NCBI RefSeq assembly: GCF_014899185.1
Contig: NZ_CP045201.1
Span: 4,069,501-4,133,500 of the forward strand
Length of the DNA: 64,000 nucleotides
From: Pseudooceanicola spongiae
GTDB taxonomy: Bacteria > Pseudomonadota > Alphaproteobacteria > Rhodobacterales > Rhodobacteraceae
Reading direction: 5' to 3'
The notes under the pieces were generated by a model. The model did not search any database. It was not told where the DNA came from and saw nothing but the letters and a program-made list of their open reading frames with translations. Of the stretch, positions 27,407-37,186 are shown one piece after another. Positions within the stretch are counted from its first letter, which is position 1, and each line of letters begins with the position of its first letter. The translations under genes were made by a program, and so were the position numbers.

Positions 27407-28894
27407 ATGCTGGAAATTCTCACGCCGCTGTTCCTGTCGCTGATCGTCGGTGGCACGCTGGTCGGTATCATCTTTGGCGCCATTCCGGGCATGACGGCCA
27501 CCATGGCTGTCGCTGTCTGTCTGCCGCTGACCTATTCACTGGGGCTGGAAAACGGCCTCGCGCTGTTGCTGGGGCTCTATGTCGGGGGCATCTCGGGCGG
27601 GCTGGTGCCGGCGATTCTGCTCGGGATTCCGGGCACGCCAAGTTCGATCACCACGACGTTCGACGGCTATCCGATGGCGCAACGGGGCGAGGGCGAGAAG
27701 GCCCTGCGCATCGGCATCGTGTCGTCCTTCGTCGGCGGCATCATCAGCCTGATCGTGCTCTGGCTGTTCGCGCCGACACTGGCCGATTTCGCCATCAAGT
27801 TCAGCTACGTCGAAAAATTCCTCATTATTTTCTTCGCGATGACCGTCATGGCGGCACTATCGTCGGACATGCTGATGGGCGTCTTCTCGGGCGTACTCGG
27901 CGTCTTCATCAGCCTGATCGGCACCTACGACATCTCGAATGGTGGCAACGGTGAGCTGCGGCTGATCCCGCCGGGCACCGAGTACTGGCTCGAGTCCGGC
28001 TTTTCCCTGTTGCCGGTGCTGATCGGATTGTTCGGGCTGGCCGCCATTCTGGAGCAGGCCGAGATCGGCGTGCCCAAGGGGCATTCGGCGAAGGATCTGC
28101 AGGTCGGCAAGTCGTCGTCGTTCTCCTTCCGGATCTTCGCAACCAATGGTGTGAACCTTGTACGCTCGTCGCTGATCGGGACGTTTGTGGGGATCCTGCC
28201 AGGGGTGGGGGGCTCTGCGGCCTCGATCATCGCCTATACCAACGCCAAGACCTTCTCCAAGACGCCGGAGAAGTTCGGCAAGGGCGAGCCTGCGGGCATC
28301 ATCGCGTCGGAGTCAGGCAACAACGGGCTGACCGGGGGCGCGCTGGTGCCGCTGCTGAGCCTTGGTATTCCCGGCGATTCCACCACTGCTCTGCTGATCG
28401 GGGCGTTTACGCTTCAGGGCATTCAGGTGGGACCGCTGTTCATCGGCAACAACCCTGTGACCTGGGACGCGATGATCATCGCCATGCTGATCGCCAACGT
28501 CGCGATGTTCGTCATGATGTATTTCGCCATCCGCTACTTTGCTCTGGTGGTGACGATCCCCAAGCACATCCTGTTTCCGGTCATCCTGATGATGTGCGTG
28601 ATCGGCGCCTATACCATCAACTACGGCATCATGTTCGACGTCTGGACGCTGCTGATCTTCGGGGTTTTCGGCTGGCTTGCCAGTAAGATAGGCATCGAGG
28701 TCGCGCCCTTCATCATCGGTTTCATCCTGGGGCCGTCGGCCGAGGTCTACTTCGTCAAGAGCCTTGAGAGCTTCGGAGATCTGACGATCTTCTTCACCAA
28801 GAGCTGGATTGCGGTGCTGCTCTGGGTGCTGATCCTGGGGTCGATCGTGGGGTCCGTGCTGATGTCGCGCAAGCAACGCCGGATGAACCAATAG
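27407..28894 (+). CDS. Tripartite tricarboxylate-type transporter, large membrane subunit (TctA)
   Basis: A 495-residue permease with about 11-12 hydrophobic helices and TctA signature segments: FGAIPGMTATMAVAVCLPLT, LLGIPGTPSSITTTFDGYPM and LLSLGIPGDSTTALLIGA. It performs secondary transport of the ligand delivered by TctC. Followed after 48 bases by the lacI-type gene. Confidence 0.93.
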   Translation: MLEILTPLFLSLIVGGTLVGIIFGAIPGMTATMAVAVCLPLTYSLGLENGLALLLGLYVGGISGGLVPAILLGIPGTPSSITTTFDGYPMAQRGEGEKALRIGIVSSFVGGIISLIVLWLFAPTLADFAIKFSYVEKFLIIFFAMTVMAALSSDMLMGVFSGVLGVFISLIGTYDISNGGNGELRLIPPGTEYWLESGFSLLPVLIGLFGLAAILEQAEIGVPKGHSAKDLQVGKSSSFSFRIFATNGVNLVRSSLIGTFVGILPGVGGSAASIIAYTNAKTFSKTPEKFGKGEPAGIIASESGNNGLTGGALVPLLSLGIPGDSTTALLIGAFTLQGIQVGPLFIGNNPVTWDAMIIAMLIANVAMFVMMYFAIRYFALVVTIPKHILFPVILMMCVIGAYTINYGIMFDVWTLLIFGVFGWLASKIGIEVAPFIIGFILGPSAEVYFVKSLESFGDLTIFFTKSWIAVLLWVLILGSIVGSVLMSRKQRRMNQ

Positions 28895-28942
28895 GGCGCG
28901 CATGGCTCAGAGGCTTGCGCTGGCGCGCCGGGGGGCCGAAAG

Positions 28943-30010
28943 ATGTGTCCGATGGATGAGCATGAACATAACGCCGCCTCCCGCGATGCGGGGGGCAGGG
29001 CCGCAGGGCGCAAACCGGCGCGCGGCGTCACGATGGAGACGGTGGGCCGCCTTGCCGGGGTGTCGCAGGTTACTGTCAGCCGGGCGCTGAGTGATCCGTC
29101 GAAAGTGTCGCCCAAGACCCTCGCAAAGATCCACGAAGCCATTGAAATGACGGGCTTTGTGCCGAACGCTCTGGCGGGGGCGCTGGCGTCTAGCAAGTCA
29201 AAGCTGATCTCGGCTCTGGTGCCCTCGATCCGCAATTTCGTCTATGCGGGGATGGTGCAGGCGTTCAGCGCGGTGATGCGCGACAATGGCTATCAGATCA
29301 TGCTGTCCGAGACCGGATTCGAACCCGAGGAGGAGGAAAAGCTGATCGCCGCCCACCTGTCGCGCCGCCCCGATGCAATGATGCTGACCGGCATTCACCA
29401 TTCTGCGCAGGCGCGGCGGATGCTGCTGGGCGCCGATATTCCGGTGGTCGAGGTCTGGGATATCACCGACTCGCCCATTGATGTCTGCGTCGGGTTTTCC
29501 CATGCCGATACCGGGCGCGCGGTGGCCGAGTTTGCCCATGCCAACGGCTATCGTCAGGCCGGATGCGTGGCCGCCGGGGACGAACGCGCCCGCCGTCGCG
29601 CGCGCGCCTTTTCCGAACGTTTCAAGGCACTTGGCGGCGAAGGCGTGGCGATTGCACAGTTCGACGCTCCGGCCAGTCTGGAGCGGGGGCGGCAGGGGCT
29701 GGCGCAGCTGATGGACGCGCAGGGATTTAGCGGCGGCGTTGTCTTCTGCAGCTCGGATCTGCTGGCGCATGGGGTGCTTGTGGAGGCGCGCGAGCGTGGC
29801 TTGCAGGTGCCGGGACAGCTGGCTGTGATCGGCTTCGGCGATCAGGATTTCTCGGCCTTTGTCACGCCTGCGATCACCACGGTCCGCGTGAATATGGAGG
29901 CCTTTGGCCAATCCGCCGCGCGTGCCGTGCTGGAGCGGATCGAGGCGCAGCGCGGTGATCAATCGGTGATCGACCTCGGGTTCGAGATCGTGCGGCGCGA
30001 GTCGGCCTGA
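28943..30010 (+). CDS. LacI-family regulator of the sugar-acid genes
   Basis: A 355-residue regulator with a LacI helix-turn-helix (METVGRLAGVSQVTVSRALS) after a 30-residue polar lead, and a periplasmic-binding-like effector domain. It resembles GntR-type LacI regulators that respond to gluconate-like acids. The likely targets are the two ATGTATGCGCATACAT-like sites between the dehydratase and tctC. An alternative start at 28952 is possible. Confidence 0.88.
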   Translation: MCPMDEHEHNAASRDAGGRAAGRKPARGVTMETVGRLAGVSQVTVSRALSDPSKVSPKTLAKIHEAIEMTGFVPNALAGALASSKSKLISALVPSIRNFVYAGMVQAFSAVMRDNGYQIMLSETGFEPEEEEKLIAAHLSRRPDAMMLTGIHHSAQARRMLLGADIPVVEVWDITDSPIDVCVGFSHADTGRAVAEFAHANGYRQAGCVAAGDERARRRARAFSERFKALGGEGVAIAQFDAPASLERGRQGLAQLMDAQGFSGGVVFCSSDLLAHGVLVEARERGLQVPGQLAVIGFGDQDFSAFVTPAITTVRVNMEAFGQSAARAVLERIEAQRGDQSVIDLGFEIVRRESA

Positions 30011-30035
30011 GCGGCCCAAACCCCCGAAATTGGGA

Positions 30036-30083
30036 TGTCGGTATCTGGTCGGTATCCGGGCGGTATCTGAACGGTGCGATTTC
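30036..30083. repeat. Dispersed GATACCG element, copy 4 (inverted)
   Basis: On the minus strand it reads GAAATCGCACCG, TTCAGATACCG, CCCGGATACCG, ACCAGATACCG, ACATC. It lies between the convergent lacI-type and HAD genes and overlaps the end of the latter by 2 bases. Confidence 0.8.
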
Positions 30084-30723
30084 AGCCCAGTTCGGCGACC
30101 AGATCCGGCAGCTCGGCAAAGCGGGAGAACCGCCCGGCGCAGTCGATCGCCTCGGCCGGGCCCTTGGGATAGCCTTCGGTGAACAGCAGAAAGGGCACCG
30201 CAGCGGCATGGGCGGTTGCGGCGTCCGTCTCGCTGTCACCGACATAGAGCGCGTGGGTGTCGCCGAGGTTGGCCAGGATCGCCAGCAGCGGTGCCGGGTC
30301 GGGCTTGCGCTGGGGCAGGGAGTCGCCGCCCAGCATGACATCGAAATATTCCGCCAGCCCGAGGTGGGCGAGCACGGCGCGCGCCGGTCGCGCCGGTTTG
30401 TTGGTGCAGACCCCAAGGCGATGGCCCGCAGCGCGCAGCGACTCCAGCGTTTCAGCGACGCCGGGATAGGCGGTGGTCTGCCCGACAGCGGTGTCGTAAC
30501 GCGCAAGGAAGCCCTTGTGCAGGGTGTCATAGCCCTCCGGGTCCAGCCCGCGCGCGGCGATCATGCGCTGCAGGAAGGTCGGCACGCCCTCGCCCATAAA
30601 GGCGCGGGTCTCGGCCAGGGTCAGAGGCGGCTGATCGGGTGGCAGCAGGGCGTTGGCGATGCCCTGCACATCGGCTGCGCTGTCGATCAGGGTGCCGTCG
30701 AGGTCAAAGACGATCCGGGTCAT
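30082..30723 (-). CDS. gph: Phosphoglycolate phosphatase-like HAD hydrolase
   Basis: A 213-residue HAD-superfamily phosphatase. The nucleophile and acid are in FDLDGTLID (D7, D9), motif II is CTNKP, and motif IV is YVGDSETD. The cap and length match Gph, which dephosphorylates 2-phosphoglycolate. The ATG at 30723 starts right at the HAD motif, as usual. Substrate specificity is inferred from similarity only. Confidence 0.85.
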   Translation of the reverse strand: MTRIVFDLDGTLIDSAADVQGIANALLPPDQPPLTLAETRAFMGEGVPTFLQRMIAARGLDPEGYDTLHKGFLARYDTAVGQTTAYPGVAETLESLRAAGHRLGVCTNKPARPARAVLAHLGLAEYFDVMLGGDSLPQRKPDPAPLLAILANLGDTHALYVGDSETDAATAHAAAVPFLLFTEGYPKGPAEAIDCAGRFSRFAELPDLVAELG

Positions 30724-30924
30724 GCGAGGCGGCCTTTCATGCGGGTTCGTCGCGGGTCTGACTTCCTTATGGCGCAAGAGGCGGCATTGGTCGCGGGAAA
30801 TCGGGGGGGCGGGAAAAAAGACCGCAGCTGCTTGAAACCCGCCCAGCTGCCGTGTCAGGTGGCGGCGATCGCCAAGGCCCGCCCGCGCGGGCCGCTGCGC
30901 CCATAACATGAAGACATCAAGATC

Positions 30925-31671
30925 ATGCCTGAGCATCTGTTCCTTCTGGCCCTTGCGGCGTTTGTCGTCGGGCTGGCCAAGGGCGGGCTGTCGTCTGCCG
31001 GGGCGCTGTCGGTGCCGCTGCTGAGCCTGTTCATGGACCCTTTGCAGGCCGCCGGGGTGATCCTGCCGGTCTATATCGCCAGCGACATGATCGCGGTGTA
31101 TCTGTACCGGCGCAATTTCTCGGTGCAGAACCTGAAGGTGCTGGTTCCGGCGTCGCTGGTCGGCATCGTCATCGCCATGGTGATTGCGCCGCTGGTGCCG
31201 GTGGCCGGGGTCATTCTGGCGACGGGGCTGATCGGGTTGATCTATTGCCTGCAGGTGGCCTGGGTACGGCTGAAGGGCGGACAGGACGCGCGGCCGTTTT
31301 CAGCGCGGCGCGGTTGGGTGTTCGGCATACTCTGCGGCATCACCAGCTTTATCTCGCACAATGGCTCGCCGCCGTTTCAGGCCTTCATGCTGCCGCAGAA
31401 GCTGGAGAACCTGACCTTTGCGGGCACGGCGACGATCCTGTTCGCGATCATCAATATCTCGAAGATCCCCGCCTATACCGAGCTGGGGCTGTGGGATCAG
31501 ATCGAGCTTGTGCGGATGCTGTGGATGATCGGCGTCGCAATCTGTGGCGCGTTCATCGGGCGCTGGCTGGTGGCGCGGTTGCCCAAGTGGTTCTACATGG
31601 GGATGATCCAGATCATGCTGTTCTGCGTGTCGGTCTTCCTGATCTACGAGGCGCTGAGCGCGCTTCTGTGA
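30925..31671 (+). CDS. TSUP (TauE/SafE) family permease
   Basis: A 248-residue membrane protein with about eight hydrophobic helices. The duplicated TSUP motif is visible (LAKGGLSSAGALSVPLL and CGITSFISHNGSPPFQAF). Members export sulfite or sulfoacetate or transport other sulfur compounds; the substrate here is unknown. It converges on the LysR gene with 4 bases between stops. Confidence 0.9.
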   Translation: MPEHLFLLALAAFVVGLAKGGLSSAGALSVPLLSLFMDPLQAAGVILPVYIASDMIAVYLYRRNFSVQNLKVLVPASLVGIVIAMVIAPLVPVAGVILATGLIGLIYCLQVAWVRLKGGQDARPFSARRGWVFGILCGITSFISHNGSPPFQAFMLPQKLENLTFAGTATILFAIINISKIPAYTELGLWDQIELVRMLWMIGVAICGAFIGRWLVARLPKWFYMGMIQIMLFCVSVFLIYEALSALL

Positions 31672-31675
31672 TCGC

Positions 31676-32575
31676 TCACATCGGCCGGGTTTCGGTGACA
31701 TAGGTTTCAAAGAAGTCCGAGAAGGTGGCAAGGCGCGTCGGCAGCCGGTCGTAGGGCGGGTAGTAGAGCGTCAGCCAGAGCTCGGGCGGGGTCCAGTCGG
31801 GCAGGACCGGGCGTAGGGTACCGGCTTGCAGCGCATCGGCAGTGATGAAGCGCGGCAGCAGGGTGATGCCTTCGCCGTTGATCGCGAGGCGTGCGGTCAG
31901 GTCGCCGTTGTTGCTGGAGAGCACCGCCCCGGCGGTGATGCGACGGCGGCTGGCGCCATTGGCCAGATCCCAGACCTCAGGCCCCGCGTCGGAATCGTAG
32001 CCGATGCAGGTGTGGCGGGTCAGATCTTCGGGCGTCTCCGGGGTGCCATGGGCGTCGAGGTAGCGCGGGGAGGCGACCAGCAGGCGCGGCACCCGGCAGA
32101 TCTTGCGCCAGATGGTCAGCTTGTCCTTGGGGGGTTCCGAGATGCGGATGGCGAGGTCGGTGTTTTCCGAGACAATGTCGATCATGCGGTCAGTCAGGGT
32201 CAGGGCGACACTGACACGCGGATGCAGGGTGCGGAACTGAGCGATGACGTCGGGCAGCACCCGTTCGCCCATCGACATCGGCGCGTTGATGCGGATCAGC
32301 CCGGCGGTCTGGGACTGGCCATCGCGGATATCCTCGGTCGCGTCGTCAAAGCCCTGCACCAGCGGCGCCACCCGCGCGGCATAGGCGGCCCCCGCTGAGG
32401 TGAGCGAGACCTGCCGCGTGGTGCGCAACAACAGCTGCACGCCAAGCTTTTCCTCAAGCGCGTTGAGGCTGCGGGTGACGGAGGGCGGGGTCATACCAAG
32501 GGTGCGGGCGGCGGCGACAAAGCTGCGCTGCTCGGCCACGGCCAAAAACACCTTGATGGATTCGAGGTCGCCCAT
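31676..32575 (-). CDS. LysR-family transcriptional regulator
   Basis: A 299-residue LysR protein with an N-terminal winged helix (SFVAAARTLGMTPPSVTRSL) and a substrate-binding domain. It is divergent from the dioxygenase/esterase pair at 32757, its probable target. Start at 32575; upstream in-frame ATGs lie in the promoter of the facing genes. The 181-base gap contains an AT-rich stretch (32590-32640) suited to the promoters. Confidence 0.9.
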   Translation of the reverse strand: MGDLESIKVFLAVAEQRSFVAAARTLGMTPPSVTRSLNALEEKLGVQLLLRTTRQVSLTSAGAAYAARVAPLVQGFDDATEDIRDGQSQTAGLIRINAPMSMGERVLPDVIAQFRTLHPRVSVALTLTDRMIDIVSENTDLAIRISEPPKDKLTIWRKICRVPRLLVASPRYLDAHGTPETPEDLTRHTCIGYDSDAGPEVWDLANGASRRRITAGAVLSSNNGDLTARLAINGEGITLLPRFITADALQAGTLRPVLPDWTPPELWLTLYYPPYDRLPTRLATFSDFFETYVTETRPM

Positions 32576-32756
32576 GGGGGAAGGATGCCTGATTGTTGCG
32601 ATATGTGGAATAGTGAACCGAAGATTATTGTTATTCTCTATTGGCGGCACTGGGGCCATGTTGGGTGCAGGCAAAGACACCGGCCAGCACACAGGCTGGT
32701 CCCCAGACAGAGGGCTGACCCTACAAAAGGTCCGGCGCCCCTCAAGGAGCGAACAC

Positions 32757-33689
32757 ATGGCACTGAATATCAATGGTCTGCACCACGTCACCTCGATCGC
32801 GTCGGATGCTCAGGAAAACAGCGACTTCTTCACCAAATCCCTCGGGCTGCGGCGCGTCAAGAAAACCGTCAACTTCGACAGCCCCGATACCTATCACCTC
32901 TATTATGGGGATGAGGCGGGCAGCCCCGGGTCGGTGATGACCTACTTTCCGTTCCGCAATGCCGGGCGCGGTCGCCCCGGTGTCGGGGAAGTCAGCGAGA
33001 CGCAGTTCTCGATCCCGAAAGGGACGGTTGGTTACTGGAGCGAGCGCCTCGGCAATCGCGGCGTTTCGGGTCTGAAGGAAACCGAAGTGTTCGGTGAGAA
33101 GCACCTGCGCTTCAAGGGTCCGGATGGTGATGGCTTCTCGCTGGTGGAAGTGGCGGATGACACGCGTGCTGGCTGGACCGGCGCGGGTGTCAGCGACGCG
33201 GAAGCGGTGCGCGGGTTCCGTGGGGCCACGCTGCGGCTGCGCGACGGTGCGGCGACAGGCGAGCTGCTGACCTTCATGGGCTACCAGAAGGTCGACACGC
33301 AGGGCAATGTCACCCGCTATGGCGTGAACGACGGCAATGGCGCGGACTTCGTCGATGTCGAAACGCTGCATGGGGCGAGCTTTGCCCAGCAGGGCGCAGG
33401 CTCGGTGCACCATATCGCGTTTTCGGTGAAGGACCGTGCGGTTCAGCTGGAGGTGCGCAAGGCACTGATGGACACAGGCTATCAGGTGACACCGGTGATC
33501 GACCGTGACTATTTCTGGGCGATCTACTTCCGCACCCCCGGTGGTGTGCTGTTCGAGGTGGCCACGGACGAGCCCGGCTTTGACCGCGACGAATCCCCCG
33601 CCAAGCTGGGCACCGCGCTGAAACTGCCGAAACAGCATGAGCGGATGCGCAAACAGATCGAGGCCTATCTCGACCCGATCAAGGATTGA
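32757..33689 (+). CDS. VOC-family ring-cleaving dioxygenase, MhqO-like
   Basis: A 310-residue protein with two vicinal-oxygen-chelate modules. Candidate metal ligands are a His in NGLHHVTSI, a His in SVHHIAFSV and a Glu in GVLFEVATD. It resembles MhqO/LinE-type hydroquinone dioxygenases. Together with the MhqD-like esterase downstream and the divergent LysR gene it forms a quinone/aromatic detoxification module. The ATG follows AAGGAG. Confidence 0.85.
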   Translation: MALNINGLHHVTSIASDAQENSDFFTKSLGLRRVKKTVNFDSPDTYHLYYGDEAGSPGSVMTYFPFRNAGRGRPGVGEVSETQFSIPKGTVGYWSERLGNRGVSGLKETEVFGEKHLRFKGPDGDGFSLVEVADDTRAGWTGAGVSDAEAVRGFRGATLRLRDGAATGELLTFMGYQKVDTQGNVTRYGVNDGNGADFVDVETLHGASFAQQGAGSVHHIAFSVKDRAVQLEVRKALMDTGYQVTPVIDRDYFWAIYFRTPGGVLFEVATDEPGFDRDESPAKLGTALKLPKQHERMRKQIEAYLDPIKD

Positions 33690-33756
33690 TGCCGAGCGGC
33701 GCGGAGGGGCAGGCCCCCTCTGCGCCATCCGGTTCCCAGAATGACAGGAGGCAGAG

Positions 33757-34359
33757 ATGTCCCAACTCGACAAACACGTCTATCAGAGCGTGGCCGTACC
33801 CGGCGCGCCGATCGTTTTCGCCTTTCACGGCACCGGAGGGGATGAGACGCAATTTTCCGATCTCATCGCTGATGTGCTGCCCGAGGCGGGTATCATTGCG
33901 CCGCGCGGCGATGTCTCGGAACACGGGGCGAACCGGTTCTTTCGCCGCACTGGCGAGGGGGTCTATGACATGGCCGATCTGGCGAAACGGACAGAGGCGA
34001 TGATTGCCTTCGTGCGGGCCCGTCAGGCGGCCAATCCCGGCGTGCCCTTCTATGCGCTGGGCTATTCCAACGGCGCGAATATTCTGGCGGCGATGTCGTT
34101 TGTTGCGCCGGATCTGTTTGAGCGCACGGCGCTGCTGCACCCGCTGATCCCCTGGACGCCGGAGCCTGTCGCGGGCCTGAAAGGCGCGAAGGTGCTGATC
34201 ACCGGTGGGCGGCGCGACCAGATCTGCCCGCTGCCGCTGACCGAGGCGCTGGCGACCTATTATCGCGGGCAGGGGGCCGATCTGACGGTTAGTCTGCATG
34301 ACGGAGGCCATGAGTTGCGCCCCAATGAGGTGACGGCTCTGCGGGCCTTTTTCCGCTGA
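33757..34359 (+). CDS. Alpha/beta hydrolase, MhqD-like carboxylesterase
   Basis: A 200-residue esterase of the phospholipase/carboxylesterase family. The nucleophile Ser lies in GYSNGAN, the acid Asp in GGRRDQICPL, and the His in DGGHELRP. MhqD proteins accompany MhqO in electrophile and quinone resistance. AGGAGG precedes the ATG; it lies 67 bases after the dioxygenase, probably one transcript. Confidence 0.85.
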   Translation: MSQLDKHVYQSVAVPGAPIVFAFHGTGGDETQFSDLIADVLPEAGIIAPRGDVSEHGANRFFRRTGEGVYDMADLAKRTEAMIAFVRARQAANPGVPFYALGYSNGANILAAMSFVAPDLFERTALLHPLIPWTPEPVAGLKGAKVLITGGRRDQICPLPLTEALATYYRGQGADLTVSLHDGGHELRPNEVTALRAFFR

Positions 34360-34392
34360 CACAGCAGTTGTTAACGAGTGATCCTGTTTCTG

Positions 34393-34425
34393 CCGCCGTC
34401 CGTGGAGTGTCCCGGGCGGCGGTTT
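34393..34425 (+). terminator. Intrinsic terminator after the esterase gene
   Basis: CCGCCGTCC pairs with GGGCGGCGG (one G-U pair) around a 12-base loop and is followed by TTT. It lies 34 bases past the stop and before mprF. Confidence 0.7.
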
Positions 34426-34549
34426 GCGTGTGGCGCGCGCGCCTTCACCTGCCGTTGAGGGACCTTGCCTGAGGGTGCCAGAGGCCCAAAATAACGCTCT
34501 CAATCCCGTGCCGGTTGAGGCATAGGGGAAGGGCAGGCAGGAGATACAG

Positions 34550-37186
34550 ATGCAAGACGAGACCGGCAGTCCCCCCCAGACACCGCAGGCCCCGACACCC
34601 GACAGCCGCCACCCCTTGCGCCGGTTGTCGCTGCCCGAGGTGATGCGCCGACATGCGGCGCTGGTGCTGACGGCGGTGCTGTTTCTGGCCGGGATCTATG
34701 CGCTCTATCGCTTGCTGGCACCGCTGGACATGAAGGTCGTGCTGGGCCAGATCCGCGCGACCCCGCCGCATCTGGTGGCGGGCGCACTGGCGGCGACGGT
34801 GGTCGGCTATATCGCTTTGATCGGGTACGACTGGTCGGCGATGCGCTATATCGGCAAGAAAGTGCCCTTTGGCGCGACGGCGCTGGGCAGCTTTCTAGGC
34901 TATTCCATGGGCAATACCATCGGCCTGAGCGCGGTGTCCGGGGGCGCGGTGCGCTATCGGATCTATTCGGCGCTGGGCCTGGATGCCTATGATGTTGCGG
35001 CGATTTCTACCTTTGGTGCGGTGTCCTACGGGGTTGGCGCGACGCTGATCGGGCTGATCGCGCTGGCGCTGGATCCGGTGTCGCTGGAGGGGCTGGTGGC
35101 GCTGTCGACCGCCACCTTGCAGACGCTGGCCTGGTGCGGGGTGGCGGTGATCGTGGCTGTGCTGATCTGGGTGACGCAGCGCGGCGGGGCGCTGCAGATC
35201 GGGCGGTTCTCGATGCGCGCGCCGACATCGGTCGAGACGCTGCGCCAGCTTTGCATCACCTCCACCGATGTCGCCATGGCGGCGCTGGTGCTCTATCTGC
35301 TGCTGCCCACCGGCGCGGTGCCCTATGTCAACGTGCTGGCGGTGCTGGCGGTCGGCACGCTGATCGGCGTCGCGAGCCATGTGCCCGGCGGGATCGGCGT
35401 GTTCGAGAGCGTGGTTCTGGCGGCGCTGCCTGCCTCGGTGCCGGTCAACGATGCGGTGACGGCGCTGCTGCTGTTCCGGCTGATCTATTTCCTGCTGCCC
35501 TTCGTTCTGGCCCTCGCGCTGCTGTCGCTGACCGAGATCTGGGGCAGTGCCGCACAGCGCATCGCGGGCGTCGCGGGCCTTGCCCCCGTGGTGCGGGCCG
35601 GGCGGTCGCTGATCCCGACGGCGACGGGCGTGCTGGTGCTGCTCTCGGGTCTTTACATGATGTTCGCGGGAATCCTGCCGAACCCGCGCATTTCCCCCGA
35701 GGAGATCGAGACCTTCCTGCCGCTGGCGCTGGTCGCGGGCGGGCCGATGCTGTCCTCGGTGCTGGGGTCGTTCATGGTGGTGCTGTCGATCTCGCTGTTC
35801 CGCCGCTCGCGCATGGCGTTCTGGCTGGTGCTGGCGGTGCTGGTCTATGGCGCGGCGCTGGCGGCCTGGCGCAGCCATGACCTCGACCGGGTGGTGACGC
35901 TGGGGGGCATGGCGCTGATCCTGCTGCCCTGCCGGCATGAGTTCTACCGCAAGGCGCGGTTTTCGCAGGGGTTGCTGTCGGCGCAGTGGATCGTCTTCAC
36001 GCTGGCGATCATCGCGTCGCTGGCGCTGACATGGTCACTGGTGCACGAGGGGCGCGCGCCGCGGGACATGATGTGGTGGCAGGTGATGGGCGACGCCCCC
36101 GCTGTCGCTGCCTGGCGGGCGGTCTTCACCGGCGCGGTGCTGCTGAGCGCGGTTCTGCTCTATGCCGGGCTGCGCGCCGCGCGCACGCTGACCAGCCTGC
36201 CCGACACTGCCGAACTGGACGCCGCGCAGGCGCTGATCGCGGCGCATGGGCGCGGCGGCGACATGATCGCGGTGACGGGGGACAAGATGCTGATGTTCGG
36301 TCCGGCGGGCAAATCCGTGCTGTCCTATGCGGTCAAGGGCACCAGCTGGATCGCCATGGGTGCGCCGGTGGGCGAGGCCGAGGATGTCGAGGATCTGTCC
36401 TGGGCGTTTCACGACGCTGCCCGCGCCGCAGGGGCGCGCCCGGTGTTCTACGAGGCCGATCCGGGCTTTACCGAACAGGCGATCGATATGGGGCTGACCC
36501 TGCACAAGATGGGCGAAGAGGCGGTGGTGCCCCTGACCCGCTTTTCGCTGGAAGGACCTGCCCGCAAGAAGCTGCGCACGACGCACGCCCGCGCGGGCCG
36601 GGACGGGCTGGTGCTGGAGCTGGTCGCGCCGCCGCACGCGGAGGAGCTGATCACCGGGTTGCGCGGTATCTCAGACGACTGGCTGGGCCAGCACGCGGCG
36701 CGCGAAAAGCAGTTCTCGGTCGGGCGCTTTGATGCGACCTGGCTGGGGCGCACCCGTGTCGCGCTGCTGCGCCACAACGGCGTGCTCTGCGCCTTCGCCA
36801 ACCTGATGGAGAGCGAGCGCGGCTGCGCTGTCGACATGATGCGCTATCGGCAGGGCGCGCCGACGGGGACGATGGAGTTTCTGTTCACCGAGTTGATGTT
36901 GCAGCTGAAGGCCGAGGGCTGCACCGAGTTCAGCCTTGGCATGGTGCCCTTTGCCGGTCTGCCGGGGCGGCGGGGTGCGACGCTCTGGGCGCGGTTCGGC
37001 AATCTGGTCTATTCGCGCGGCGAAAAGCTTTATAATTTCGAGGGCTTGCATCGCTTCAAGTCAAAGTTCGATCCCGATTGGCAGCCGCGCTATTTCTGCT
37101 GCCGCTCGGCGCTGCCGCCTGTTGGCCCGCTGGCGGACGCCGCCCGGCTGATCGCAGGCTCGGCGCGCGGCATCGTCGGCAAGTAG
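34550..37186 (+). CDS. mprF: Phosphatidylglycerol lysyltransferase/flippase MprF
   Basis: An 878-residue inner-membrane protein. Residues about 40-550 hold some 13-14 hydrophobic helices with the flippase-type segments MGNTIGLSAVSGGAVRYR and SHVPGGIGVFESV. The C-terminal 320 residues form the cytosolic DUF2156 (GNAT-like) domain that transfers an aminoacyl group from tRNA to phosphatidylglycerol. This lowers membrane negative charge and gives resistance to cationic peptides. AGGAG precedes the ATG. Whether lysine or another residue is transferred cannot be told. Confidence 0.92.
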   Translation: MQDETGSPPQTPQAPTPDSRHPLRRLSLPEVMRRHAALVLTAVLFLAGIYALYRLLAPLDMKVVLGQIRATPPHLVAGALAATVVGYIALIGYDWSAMRYIGKKVPFGATALGSFLGYSMGNTIGLSAVSGGAVRYRIYSALGLDAYDVAAISTFGAVSYGVGATLIGLIALALDPVSLEGLVALSTATLQTLAWCGVAVIVAVLIWVTQRGGALQIGRFSMRAPTSVETLRQLCITSTDVAMAALVLYLLLPTGAVPYVNVLAVLAVGTLIGVASHVPGGIGVFESVVLAALPASVPVNDAVTALLLFRLIYFLLPFVLALALLSLTEIWGSAAQRIAGVAGLAPVVRAGRSLIPTATGVLVLLSGLYMMFAGILPNPRISPEEIETFLPLALVAGGPMLSSVLGSFMVVLSISLFRRSRMAFWLVLAVLVYGAALAAWRSHDLDRVVTLGGMALILLPCRHEFYRKARFSQGLLSAQWIVFTLAIIASLALTWSLVHEGRAPRDMMWWQVMGDAPAVAAWRAVFTGAVLLSAVLLYAGLRAARTLTSLPDTAELDAAQALIAAHGRGGDMIAVTGDKMLMFGPAGKSVLSYAVKGTSWIAMGAPVGEAEDVEDLSWAFHDAARAAGARPVFYEADPGFTEQAIDMGLTLHKMGEEAVVPLTRFSLEGPARKKLRTTHARAGRDGLVLELVAPPHAEELITGLRGISDDWLGQHAAREKQFSVGRFDATWLGRTRVALLRHNGVLCAFANLMESERGCAVDMMRYRQGAPTGTMEFLFTELMLQLKAEGCTEFSLGMVPFAGLPGRRGATLWARFGNLVYSRGEKLYNFEGLHRFKSKFDPDWQPRYFCCRSALPPVGPLADAARLIAGSARGIVGK

